A DNA stretch of 64,000 bases from Phytophthora sp. 'mugwort' (taxonomy: Eukaryota; Oomycota; Peronosporomycetes; Peronosporales; Peronosporaceae), in the NCBI GenBank assembly GCA_033558025.1, contig JAUCEF010000014.1, positions 1,798,001 through 1,862,000 on the forward strand, written 5' to 3'. This document shows, in pieces, positions 1-11,469 of the stretch. Both the position numbers and the translations under genes were made by a program. Within the stretch, counting starts at the first letter, position 1. Each line of letters opens with the position of its first letter. The notes below the pieces were generated by a model that made no database searches, was not told the DNA's origin, and worked only from the letters and a program-made list of their open reading frames with translations.

Positions 1-1028
1 GTATGGTCCAGCACGCGAAACGAATGGTTTTTGGTCTGTATTGATCTATATGCTCCTCGAAATCGGTAAGACCTTTCGGGCTCTCTCAAGTGGACAGGTA
101 CACTGTAAGGTGCCATAACGAGGGCGACCAAGCATCGTGCTCATCTGGCACTTTTAATGGGCGATTTCGAACCTTTTCTGTGGCAATTATATTCCAATTC
201 GCTTAATTAATTCAATTTATGGTGCCGGCCGCGTTTTGTGGTCAATTGACATGCAAAACAGCTCAAATATAAGGGGTAAAGCGTGCCTTATTGCTCCCGA
301 AACTTTGATGAAAATCGAAGCGAAATTGGGTCCATAGGTGAGATTAAAAATCGTTCCTTAATATAGCGTTGGCTTGACCGGAAATACGCCACAGACGGAT
401 AGAGTATGCTACGTCTCGTTTGGAGAAGGGCATCGTTTAAGAAGATTTAGCTTAAGTTAGAAGCTCGGACGGAAAATTTTAGGCGCTACAAAAAGAAGAC
501 TTTTAGGCACGACGAAAGTGCATACGTCAACCCCGACCAGGCTTCAATCAACGAGACTTCGTAGCGCTATCGGAGAACGCCTTTACGACCATGAGGGCAA
601 CAGCGAAATCGAACCTCAAGAGACGCTCACAGCGCTAGTGAGAGGCTATATCCACAAAATGATCCTCGCTGGAATTCAACGTGCTACAAATTGGCGGGTG
701 CAAGAGTGACTCGACCACCCGACACCTTCTTTTTTTTAGCAGAGCGGACTGTAATAATCTGTGCGTACAAGAGCAGAGCACGACGCCATCATTTAGCGAT
801 TCCGCACGTAGAGAGCCGACTCGCCTGCATACCCACCAAGGTTGCGCAAGCGACAGCCCCGGCAAGCCACAGTAATCTACTTCTCTACACGAGGACGTCT
901 TCGGGTAGGCGGATAGCGCACTAATAAGAAAAATCAATCCCGTTTCCGTTTTACCAACCAACACATAAGCCCCACAGCAAAAGCCTTTCACTTGGTAGCA
1001 CATTTTGGTCCTCCGTCCTCCGACCTCC
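1..1028. other. Left-edge region without a recognisable gene
   Basis: I see no ORF of convincing length or familiar content. Short ORFs overlap on both strands and match nothing I recognise. The stretch may be the decayed 5' part of the retrotransposon that follows, but no 5' LTR matching the LTR at 5443-5812 is visible here. Confidence 0.4.
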
Positions 1029-1063
1029 GTTCCAGTTCAAGTTCCAGTTCCTGTTCCAGTTCC
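1029..1063 (+). repeat. Short imperfect GTTCCA tandem repeat
   Basis: GTTCCAGTTC-type hexamers repeat about five times in a C/T-rich tract that continues to about 1260. The same bases read on the minus strand give an Asn-Trp-Asn-type repeat, which is a low-complexity artefact rather than a protein. Confidence 0.6.
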
Positions 1064-1645
1064 GGTCCTCTTCCGATCTCCTGCTCTCGTTGCCGTGTGC
1101 TCGCCTCCTTCCTGTCCCGGCTCGTTTTTCGCCCAGCTCGTACGTCCAAGATTTCTCCCCCCCATGCGTCGAAGACTCCACCGTTATTCTTCTAGCTCGA
1201 CGCGTGCGTACAGTTCTCGTCTGACCGCTCATTTTCGTCACCGCTGACGTCGTCGTCTCCTTCGCGCCTTCCAATTGTTTTCTTTGAGGAAGGAGACACC
1301 ATCTTCGCAGACCGCTTCGTCGCACAGCACTTCGTGCCGACAGCTCATTGACCCATTGAGACCAAGCAATAACGGCTTTGCCGTGCGTACCGCTTCCTCG
1401 GGATGCTTCGCCGCCATCCAATCAGTCGGCGTTTGCTCTCCCAGGAGTACCAGGTACCTCGCACGGGCTCTCTTAGATGGCTTCGTCAGGCTTTTCAAGA
1501 GAAGGCTGAGGTTTTGGTGGAGGGGGGGGGGTATCAGGGAAATGGTACATCGTCGGCTATTGGGTTTGTCAGGTTTGGCGGGAGCAGCGCCCCAAGGAGC
1601 GTATGCGACGTCATCTAGTGACGACGTGTCAGCATAGGCACTACT

Positions 1646-4600
1646 ATGGACGAAGCAATGTTCAGCATGCGGCAGATGTTCGCCTCTCTTGTGGCGATGG
1701 TGCGCGAGCGGCAGCATTTCATGGCGCAGACCGCAGAGGTGCAACACAAGATGACCGCAACCTTGCATCAGCAGCAACAAGCGCTAATCCAGCAACAACA
1801 GCATCAGCAGTCAAGTGATTCTCCAGCTCTCGACACGCGCGAGTATCGGGCCGAAGGCTTCACCATTCCAGGGTTTCGTGGGCGAAGAGAGATGACTACA
1901 GACTAGAGCGTGAAAACGAGACGCCTGATATATCCAAATTCAAGAGGGCGACTATTGAAGGAGGAAACTAACAAATATCAATGCTTTCTAATACTGTTTT
2001 GATACTAAATATAAATTAACTTTCAAAAGGCATCGAGTTTCAACCGTCTCGTTCTCACGCTCTAGTCCGTATTGGTTCAGCACCAACTCTACTTCAAGTC
2101 CAAAAATATTTAGTGCGGGGCGGATGCGCTGCAGTAACGGCCGCTTTCACTCTTAGCGGCAAAGCTGAAGGGACCCGCGGCTGCGTGGTATCGTGAATAC
2201 ATCTCGCACGATGGAAACTTCCTGTTCTCGATTTCGCAGTTTAAGAAACTGCGGACGAGCGAGTGCACGGCGCCAGACCGCCAAGAGCACCTACGCGACA
2301 AGCTGCTTCGACTGCGCCAGAAGAACTTCTCATGTCTAGATGACTAGGTTGCGGCATTCAAAGATATCATCTGCAAGGTAGAAGATATGTCCGACATCGA
2401 CAAGGGTATGCACTTTCAGAAAGGCCTGCTAACTGACACCAAGCAAGCAGTGAAGTTGAGGCAGTTCCGGACCACAATGGACGCTGTCTCGAATGATTTG
2501 ATGTATGATCGCGCGCATTTCGTCGCTTCGCGGTAGCAGGGCAAACAAGGACACAAGTCGTCGTAACGCCGTTCGTATGAACAACCGAGGCAGCGTATGG
2601 AAGAATGTTACCATCGCCGATGGAGATCGGCAATGCTCGCATCATCTCACGTGAATAGTGCATGCGGCGCAATCTGTGTTTACTGTAAGGGGACTGGCTA
2701 CCGCCTACTTAACTGCCGCAAGCATCAGGCTCACAACAACCTCCGAGGTCCATCTCGTCCTCCACACGGGCGCAACTCGCTCCGTGCTAACCAAAACTCA
2801 TTCCGCCGCTTTGTCGACGACGGTGACGTCTCCGAGGACGAGGATGATGACTATGTTGACAACGGTGACGACAATGTCGAGGTCGTCGACAGCTTGCAAT
2901 TGAACATGATGTCCGTTGGCATCGGGGGCAGCATCCATATGTGAGCTGTGCGCTTCGAAAGGGTGATGGATGGTCAGGCGGTGCGTGACTTGATCGAATT
3001 GCAGAACACAACATCGTGTGAACTGGCCTCATTCAACATTACGTTGATGCGGCCAAAGTTACCTCAGAACACTTCGATGGCCAACGCCCTGCCCACACAG
3101 CACAACGCTGTAGGGAGACACTGCTTTTGAATGTTAGGACTTCAGTGATCTCTCTCTCTCTTATAGAGTGGGATGTATCGGCGAACCAAGACATGATCCT
3201 CGGTCACCCTTGGATAGTGCAGTTCGACCCGAGCATTAACTGGCAATAAGGGTTGATGAGGTTTCCAAGGCAGCGTCGCGTGCAAGCTTTCCGCCCCACT
3301 TACGGTTTGTTGCCGTCTATCTTGATGACATCTTCATCTTCTTACGATCAATGGCGGACCATGCCGAGTATTTCAGGCAGGTGATGAAGTCCTACATGAG
3401 CACAAGGTCCTGACAAGAGCGATTTCGGCCAACGCTCTATTGACCTTCTGGGCCACACGATCTCCGCAGACCGATTACACGTTGACGCTCGCATACCCCG
3501 AACTATCGCTGAGTGGAAGGAACCTAGCGACATCAAGAACCTCAGGCGATTCTTGGGCCTCGCCTGTTACTACCGTCGATTCATTTAGCGTCTTGCGAAG
3601 CGGTACTGCCGCTGAGCTCACTTGTCAAGAAGGATGTGTCTTGGGTGCGGGATGAACCGCAGCGCCAGGCATTCAATGTCATCAGGCTCACGCTCCAGCA
3701 CGCACCAGTACTTCGGCTACCTAACTTCGACAAGTCGTTTATCGTGACAACAGACGCAAGTCATGCTCGTACGGTGGAGTGCTCTCTCATTTGCACGACG
3801 GCAATGATCTGCCTGTGGATTGTTGTCAGCAAGAAGCTGGGCCCTCATGAACTATACTGGACTGTCCACGAGAAAGATTAGCTTGCGATCAAGCGAGCGC
3901 TCGCACGTTGGCGTCGCTACCTCCATGGGGTCTTGTTTAAAATCGTCACAGATAACTGGGCATTCAAGTAGTTTCTACCACATCCGCTCCTGTCGGGTCG
4001 ACTGACTCTTGGGACACTTCCTCGCCTCCTTCCAGTTGTTTACACGGTAGACGCTCTGAACGTCGTCGCTAGCGCATTATCGCGCCCTACCTGAGTGTCC
4101 GTCAAGTCTGCGGAACGGACAAGACGATAGGGAGTCTAAGCCAGCGAAAGTTCGCTGTTTACGGCGTGTCCAAGGCAATGTAGAAGCTCGGAAGCATATT
4201 GAAGCGCAACCAAGCAGTGATGCTTGCCGTCAACGAACCAGCCTCAATGTCTCATCGTGTGGGCCGGCCCGTCGGCGTATGATATTGAACACAGCATCGA
4301 TGGCGGACAGCACGGCGATAAGCCCACTTCAACTGGATACCCCAATGAAGAGGGCGTTTCAGAAGGCATACAGTAAATGCCCAGTGTTCAAGCAACTGTG
4401 AAAGTCGGGCTGCACATCACAAAGTCATCCGCGGGTTAATCTATTTGAAGGGTGACGACAGCTTATATGGGCGTCCCGAACAGCCGGAAGCTACGACTCG
4501 ATGTGATCCACAACCCACATGATGCTGTTATCATGGCGCATCCAGGAAACCGTCGAATGCAACTTGCTGCAGCGCAGCGGTACTTCTGGTCGAACATTGA

Positions 4601-5442
4601 CCTGGGCATTAAAGTCTGCGTTGTAACGGGGTTACACGTACTCGAGGTAGTAAGATGTGTGGCACACTAAGTGATGTGCACACACAATAACAGAAAGCAG
4701 TACTCAGTACTGGAAAGATAACGATACTCAGTAGAGGCTTCACAGCCATTCTTATGTATTTGTCTAGGTTTTACTTTGCTAAATAGTGAGACCTATTCAT
4801 ATAGAACAAAGGCGGCTGCCGCGAGTAAGAGAAATGAAGTTAGATATACATTTGGAAACGAAGAGTTAGCCTTGTGAAGGTCGCGGTTACTCCTAGAGTC
4901 CCTAGATTGCGATCTACAGGACTCACACTTGTTTTAGGTATAGAACGAAAGTCACCGACCTTAACTAAAGTTTTCCTCGATGCAAAGCTACGGCATCCCC
5001 ACTGCATGCGTTCATAGTTGCGAGTCGTGTTTGAGGTACAAGTCGGGTACGAAAGGACACCCAGGCCTCTTGGTTCGTCAACAATAGCACAGACCCGTGG
5101 AAACTGCTGCTCGCCGACAAGGCACTCCGGATCACGCAATTCGATGTGGCCAAGTTGACAAGGATATCACTACCGACTTCGGAAACCACTCAAGGCTTGC
5201 GAACAGACGGGCGATGATTCGGACTTCGAAGAGGACGGTGAATTCACCGTCATACCATCACCTCCGTCCATCCCAGCTAAGTTGGCCTCCAAGGGAAACT
5301 CCAAGGTGGCCTCAGTGCCTGCGGAAACTATCCGCAGCAAGTCAGGTATTTTTACTTGGAGAGTGAAGGCGGCGACTTTTTTTCTCGTCCTGGATGGTCG
5401 GTAACCGAACCTAAGTGTGTGTGTGTGGAGGGCGGGGGGGGG
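1646..5442 (+). pseudogene. Decayed Ty3/gypsy retrotransposon gag-pol
   Basis: Fragments of a gag-pol polyprotein follow one another on the plus strand in the expected order, split by stops and frameshifts. A Gln-rich gag start lies at 1646-1906. A degenerate zinc knuckle (CVYCKGTGY...C) lies near 2680. The reverse transcriptase YLDD motif is at about 3318. An RNase H start (IVTTDASH) is near 3745, with RNase H continuing to about 3970 through an in-frame stop. The integrase zinc-binding region is near 4540-4640, after which the integrase core is missing. A last coding remnant near 5100-5300 precedes the 3' LTR. No 5' LTR was found. This is an old, immobile copy of the chromoviral type common in oomycetes. 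Confidence 0.8.
1902..2066. mobile_element. 165 bp MITE inserted in the gypsy gag
   Basis: The outer 22 bases (1902-1923) are repeated in inverted form at 2045-2066 with one mismatch; the shared core includes CTAGAGCGTGA. The AT-rich interior has no ORF. The insertion breaks the gag reading frame, which resumes on the far side. I could not assign the family, and the target-site duplication is not clear. Confidence 0.7.
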
Positions 5443-5812
5443 TGTTATATCGGGGTTACATGAAGAGTGCCAAGTCACGTTTCAGAGCAGGTGTACCCAA
5501 GTACACTAGGTGATGTAGCTAAACATTACTATGACGTCGACGGTAATGACGTCATGGATAGGTACCACAGATATGGTACAAAAGCCTCTAAACCATCCAA
5601 TAGGATAACATCTAGGATATTTTATAGGTGACTTGTAGTTAGTATGTAGACGCATTAAGGAGATCACCTATGAATATATTCAGTCTTATATCTACCTATT
5701 TTAGTAACAGTCCCCTTAGACCAGGGACTTGTGAACTACCGTTCACTGAGAGTTTGTATACTCTCCGGAAGTCACACTTCCTGTGCGCAAGGTGTTGTGT
5801 GCTCCGTCACAC
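5443..5812 (+). repeat. Gypsy 3' LTR
   Basis: This stretch matches 61713-62073 along its length with scattered substitutions and small gaps. It begins near a G-rich purine tract (the second copy has AAGTGGGGAGAA), as expected of a 3' LTR after a polypurine tract. An AATATATT-type TATA element lies in the plus orientation near 5675. It ends near GTGTGCTCCGTCACACA. It is the 3' end of the decayed element to its left. Confidence 0.75.
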
Positions 5813-5927
5813 AGCTGCACCATGGGCGGCGAAGCGGCAAACTGCGGTGGACGGCTGCGTGATACTGTGGCGCTGCAAGATGCAAGAATAATTGAGGGTA
5901 ACCTAGATGTACCCTCCTATGCACACG

Positions 5928-5996
5928 CTGGTGTACCTCAGTGATAGAGCAGGACCCCCCCCCCTTCCAGGTCGCTGGTTCGAATTCGGCCTCCAG
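5928..5996 (+). pseudogene. tRNA-like remnant (possible SINE head)
   Basis: An A-box-like ACCTCAGTGATAGAGCA and a B-box-like GGTTCGAATTC stand at tRNA spacing. The T stem (GCTGG/TCGGC) can pair with wobble and the outer CTGG/CCAG can close an acceptor-like stem. The anticodon arm is replaced by a run of nine to ten C. It is not a working tRNA; it could be a tRNA pseudogene or the head of a tRNA-derived SINE next to the LTR. Confidence 0.4.
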
Positions 5997-6099
5997 AATC
6001 ATAATTGGTCAATTTATGTGTACATGCATGAGGTCTTATATATTATTTCATGTATTCGGAGCGTATGATGCAGAGATTCAGGCAAGATCGTTAGCCGTC

Positions 6100-8130
6100 A
6101 ACTGATGCGAAGCAAGCGTGCACGAGTCGAAGACGGCGCCGCTGGTCTTCAACGCAAGATACTGCGCTCCCAGCGACATGTATGACGCCGGATGCGAAGC
6201 TCGTAGCTCCCCCCTCCATCGCTTGCGAAGTGACGAAGCCTTTGTGGATGGCTTCCTACCGTCGATTGAATGCAGGCGCTCGTTTGCTTGCGGTCAAGCT
6301 CACGACCAAGGTCCCAGAGATTGTGCTTCCAGGCTTGGTCGGCTTCGGCGTCAGATCGCGGCGCTCGCTCGGTAAGGGTGCAGGGTGCCTGATACAACAC
6401 AATCATGATGTTGAAAAACAGCCTTAGCATCTGCTCGCTTGTTCTGTTCTCGCTTATCCTTAACGGTTTCCCAGATCTGCTTGTGTACCAGTTCAGCACA
6501 CAACCTACAAAAGTGGATGCCGCCGATGGAGCTGAATCAGGGATGCAGTAACAAGGACGCGTCTTCTGATGTAGCTGAAGGAGACGCGCCTGGTTCGACA
6601 GCATATGTCTTGGGTACTGCATCTTCTAGCCAAACCAACCTAACATTAATCTGAACTAACTGCTTGAGCATGTTTCCCATTGTCGAAGTGTGTGACAGCA
6701 TGGCTAACTTGTGCATGACTTGCTGTTATCCAGCGTTCTATGAGGTGTCCCCCCACCCGAAGCATGTTGTGCTGCTGATGTGGTAGCCAAGACGCGAGTT
6801 CGTAGTGGATATCGCACGACGCAGCTGATATTCATACCGTACTGCGCTGCTTCGACTGGTCTCGAGGACGCTCTTCATATGTATTAGCAACGCCGCGAAC
6901 GTGGCGTCTATGACAGCGAGAGGCACGTTGTACTGCGCGTCGGGGGACCCATGGACATGCTGGAACAGCTCGTCGCGGAGAGATAATAGCTGACCGTACT
7001 ACAACCGAGAGCCGCTGCTGGAGACGACCGATAGTCTGTGTCGATACAGGTAAGTCCGGCGCTGCTAGTACCTTGCCTACGCTATGATTCTCTCGTGTTG
7101 TTGTACATATGTATGCGAAGGCCTTTGTGAGCGATTCAAATAGCCAAGCCCCCCTGGCAGCGATCCATTGCATGGCGAACTTGGGGGGTGCATTCGCGTA
7201 CGCTGCCGATCCTCGCCGGAGACAATGGCTGGTCATGGTCGGGGTCATGTCTTGCCGTTGCGACGACGGCATCTCCTTCACGTGTCGCGGATAACTTCTC
7301 CAATATAGCTAGCAACATTGGGGCGCTTGCGCTCTCGTTTTGCTGCTGGTTTTATTTCGCTTTCGAAAGTACTTTGCAGGATCTCCCAGTATATCACAGC
7401 TTCCTCCTGCGTGTATGTCTCCCTTTAGGTATATCTGACACCGCGATCATGGGTATGAGAGGAAATAGATACTCGGAAGGCTCAGCTTGACACACGTAGA
7501 GCAAACTGAATGCATGTAGCATGCACTGTTGCCAACGCTCCGGCGCTTTGTAGATAGACACGCCTTGCACTACCGAGGTCTCAATCACGCAATTCTCAGG
7601 AACAGCCCCCCTGAAGCGGCCAAGGATAGTTGCTGCTTTCGGGAAAAAGCAAATATCGAATGCCTCCCAAATGTGCGCCACATCATAGTGAGGGAAGTGC
7701 TGCATCATGTATAGATTTGAGCCCCGTGACAACATCTTCATGTACTACTAAGTGCTCCACCAAGAAACACAGATCGTATATAGTGTAGCCAGGTGCATCG
7801 TTTGTCTGGACGTTTGCTCGAAAATTGCGCTCCTCAACAGAGCTAGCCATCGCGCGATCTCGAATCTTGACTACGCACTTTGAGTCGAAGAAGTCATCTC
7901 TATAGCGCTCACGGAGCAGACTACAATTTGCGAAAAGTAGCCCAATGCTGTAACCTTCGATAGAAAACCAGCAGCAGCACGAGCTCTGTCATTTTTTCTT
8001 TGTCTGTAAAAAGATTGAGAAAGCTGTTAGCAGTGAATAGAAATTCTGGGTGGGTAAGATACTCTGCTGTGAGAGAGAGGAATGCATCCTGTTAAGCTTC
8101 CACTGTTTAGTTCGCTGACTCTATAAACTC
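6100..8130 (-). pseudogene. Decayed protein-coding gene of unknown family
   Basis: A chain of minus-strand fragments in alternating frames reads like one former protein. Between about 7990 and 7740 there is coherent sequence such as NDAPGYTIYDLCFLVEHLV. The fragment at 7741-7394 continues with FDICFFPKAATILGRFRGA and PSEYLFPLIPMIAVSDIPKG. Further pieces lie at 7318-7136 and 7281-6832. Several stops and frame changes break it. I do not recognise the family. The composition looks like an ordinary soluble protein rather than a transposase, but a repeat-derived origin is possible in this setting. The part below about 6730 is weaker. Confidence 0.4.
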
Positions 8131-9395
8131 GTTGAGAGCCTTAACTGCATTGACCTCTTTCCCGAGCGTACCCGATGGGTACCGAGGTCATGAGGTGCTC
8201 TCCTCATAGTTCTTCTTATACTCGTAGTTTAATAAGTACTGACTCATTGCCGAGCACACAGGCGATTACGCCAATGGAAAGCTATTTCCGGAACAAGATG
8301 CATTGTCGCTCCACTATGATGAATTATTTTCAGATTCTGGGAATTGTCGGACAATTCCAGAAATGGCCTGTACCTAACCCTAATAAATCGTGATTGGACG
8401 AATATGCAAAATAGATAGTCGTGATGTATCTTCATTGGCTGCAACTGGAATGATCCTTTGATAGGGCTTGGATTTCCGTACCTAATTTACAGTAATGGAA
8501 GATTGCACCGGCAGTTTTTCTCATAACATTATTTTACAAGGAGAATAGTTTTCTTCGTTTCTAGTGCTAGTTGGTGTTTCTAATCAGACAGCAAATCCAT
8601 AACCTTAGAGCGTTAGGAGCCATCTAACGAATAGTAACCAGGTCTGAGAAGGGTTAAAGTTCCTTCAGCAACAGCTGGTGATTTGTACCAGACACGAATC
8701 TCGATCGAGCATGAACCTACCTACTACGTTCTCGTATCGCACCTGGAAAAGATCATCGAGTCGAATGCCTCGGCAACAAAGATGCGTAGAGCTAAGAGGC
8801 CGACGAAATGGCGGAGGCAAATTAAAAAACTAATTCAGCTTTCGACTATAAAACGGTGATCGTGCTAGACCAGAGGTGTCAGCTACCAAATTTCGGGTCT
8901 TATATCTCGATATGCTAACACAGGGATGCCGAAAATACAATATATATATCGATTGCTTCATACCTTGACCAATAAATAACGGGATTGGCAGCAGACCCCT
9001 GAGCAAAAATAAATACTATAATTGCGATGGTCTATAATATATTATTGCATTAAGCGAAGGAATGTAGCTGTTGCATTATATGCACGAATCAACCAGCGCA
9101 ACATCCTAGTACCTGTCCTTTACTTTCAGGAATAGGAGCATCTCGAGCGTTATCGGGGAGAGCCGATGACGCTCATGCCGAGGTACGGAGTGCCAAGCCG
9201 GACGGCGCCAAGCTGCTTCCGTGAGCGTGGTGTCCGAATGCTACTGGAGCGGCCGCTCGGGCGTGGTGTGGGCGCCGGACGAGGATGTGGTCGAGCTGTC
9301 GCTGGAGGTTAGATCACGAGCGAGTCGAAGTAGGCCCAGCTGTCGCTGCCGTGGACGCTGGAGTGGACACTAAAAATTAGGTGGCTGAGCTGCCG
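8131..9395. other. Non-coding stretch with a GC-rich island
   Basis: Mostly AT-rich sequence with no credible ORF. A GC-rich block at about 9150-9355 stands out sharply from its surroundings and looks like a fragment of former coding sequence. It ends just before the mariner terminal repeat. I could not identify it. Confidence 0.4.
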
Positions 9396-11113
9396 CCCTC
9401 TGTTTCACTGTGTTTGTCCATTTTGGAAAAAGAAGTAAAACAAGATCAATTTTTGTAGCATGGCTGCCTACATTACTACGGAATAAAGCTAATTCTGCGC
9501 ACTTTCGTCCAATCCTGGTTGCACATTCAGTTTGTTTTCTCAAGCCGAGTAGGTGACCAATCCAAACTATCATTTTTGAAGGGGATTGTGCAAATGGCTA
9601 TTGCGAAGCGCATTACCGCCTTTGCGGGTTTAAACGACAGCTTGAAACATGAAGACCATGAGTATCTATGCCCAGGACGCTGAATTACCTTTAACAAAGC
9701 ATACTTGTTGCGCAAACCCGACACTTCATTCAGCTCAAATCACGCCATGTTTTTTCCTCTATAAACGGTATACCTTTATGATTGGATACAAATACGTGTA
9801 CCATTTTACTTTTTTACACACTACTCACCATTTGCATATTTGGTGGTTATCATTGTCAAAGATGAGTACCAAGACCAAGCGCCGAAAGAAGAACCTTGCT
9901 ACAGCGAACGCACTGGAATCATGTGCATGCTTCTCCAGTGTGCTGGTGGTAGCACGAAGGTAAGTCGCGCTGACATCACTGGCATATTCATGTTCTCCTA
10001 AAACGATCATGAGGGTCTGGAAGCGCGGCCGCAACACCATGGCCCGCTCGCCGGACCTGTTGGATGTGCGGTCGAAAATTAAGGGAAAGAAAAGCAAGGA
10101 ATGAATGAAAGTGTTGTGCAAAAGAATATGGAGGCTGCGCCATACCGTAAGCGGTATACTCTGCGCTCTTTGGCACGTGTGACGGGGGCATCAGCCTCTA
10201 CGCTCTGCAGACTTCGGAAGCGCAACGAGATCGTAGCGATGACCAACGCAATCAAGCCCATGCTTATGGACGAGAACAAGCGCGCGCGCATGGCTTTCGT
10301 CGTCCGTTTCGTCAACGAGGCGACGCTACTTTACTAAAAAAAAATGTACCACGTCATTCATCTGGATGAGAAATGGTTCTACATGACGCGAACGTCGCAG
10401 CGCATCTATCTGTCTCCTAACGAGCCGCCTCCACTACGGTATGTACCTGCTTCTCATTTGACATTTGTAACGTGTGAGTAATGTCAATATGTTTGACTGT
10501 GTTTTAACGTTGCCATGCTACTGGATAACGTTCTCCCCGCTATTGCCGCCAAGTTTTTGCGTCGCAGCCAACGCGACGCCATCTACCCTACAACAGGACA
10601 ATGCGAGACCACACGTCAAGGAAGACGATCCGTTCGTAAGTGAGGCCGGCCGCCAGCTGCGCCTAGATCTGCGGGTGCTCTGCCAGCTCCCAATAGCCCA
10701 GACTTTAACGTGCTTGACCTGGGCTATTTTCGGTCTATTCAAACACTCCAACACGAAATGGCGCCAAACAGCTACGATGAGTTGGTCGCTGTTGTGGAAA
10801 AGTAGTTTCCGGATCTTAAAATCGAAAAACTAGACGACGTATTCCTTTCGCTGCAGTCGTGCATAACTGCAGCACTGACTAACTACGGTGGCAATGCCTA
10901 CGAGATTCCCCATTCGAAAACGGCCACTCTGCGCCGAAATGGAGTTGCCCAGATCGCTTAGTTGCCCGCAGCGCTTGTTTGAAAAGGCGCGTTCTAAAAC
11001 ATTAAAATAACACATTTTAGGTGCTTTCCTCTATTAATTTATCTTGCCCAAATGGACAAACATTGTGAAACAACAAATCGCTCATTTTTGGACAAACACA
11101 GTGAAACAGAGGG
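9396..11113 (+). mobile_element. Mariner-type DNA transposon, 1.72 kb
   Basis: The 25 bases at 9396-9420 (starting CCCTCTGTTTCACTGTG) are repeated exactly in inverted form at 11089-11113. A second, imperfect copy of the terminal motif lies just inside the right end at about 11053-11070. The interior carries a decayed Tc1/mariner transposase in the plus orientation. A clean TA duplication at the ends is not evident. Confidence 0.85.
9861..10990 (+). pseudogene. Decayed Tc1/mariner transposase
   Basis: The start (MSTKTKRRKKNL) at 9861 is followed, after frame changes, by a helix-turn-helix stretch (RYTLRSLARVTGASASTLCR) near 10155. The catalytic motifs HLDEKWFYMT (near 10357) and QQDNARPH (near 10595) follow, then a final block with SPDFNVLDLGYFRSIQ near 10700-10745. 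These are the three acidic-motif regions of a Tc1/mariner DDE/D transposase. At least three frameshifts and a stop near 10804 separate them, so the copy cannot make a protein, although its terminal repeats are perfect. Confidence 0.8.
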
Positions 11114-11469
11114 AATATTATTTTGTCATTATCAGATCCGTGAGGAAAATAGCACATGCCGTGTTTTAAGAACGAATCAAACGCATCGTGGAATGGGTAG
11201 GCAGAGGCAACAACTAAACTATTCGTTATTTACCAGCTGAAGGACGAAGACGTCGAAGCTGAGGGAGCAGCCAGCAACGACCATCTGATGAGAATGGCGG
11301 TGGAGAGTCACACGAACCTCGCGTAGTAGAACTGGATAAAGAACTGTCCCGAAACAACTAAAAACTCATGAAAGCTTCACTCACTCTCAAAGCTCAATCT
11401 ACCACTTCATCCTCACATCTCCAAGCTCACCTTCCCGTCGCTCATCCCTCAAGTTAATCCGGCTTCATC

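Noticed and set aside
951..1421. 156-residue minus-strand ORF with Asn-Trp repeats
   Set aside because: It is the translation of the C/T-rich hexamer repeat.
5928..5996. Functional tRNA gene
   Set aside because: The anticodon arm is destroyed by a C run and the acceptor stem is too short.
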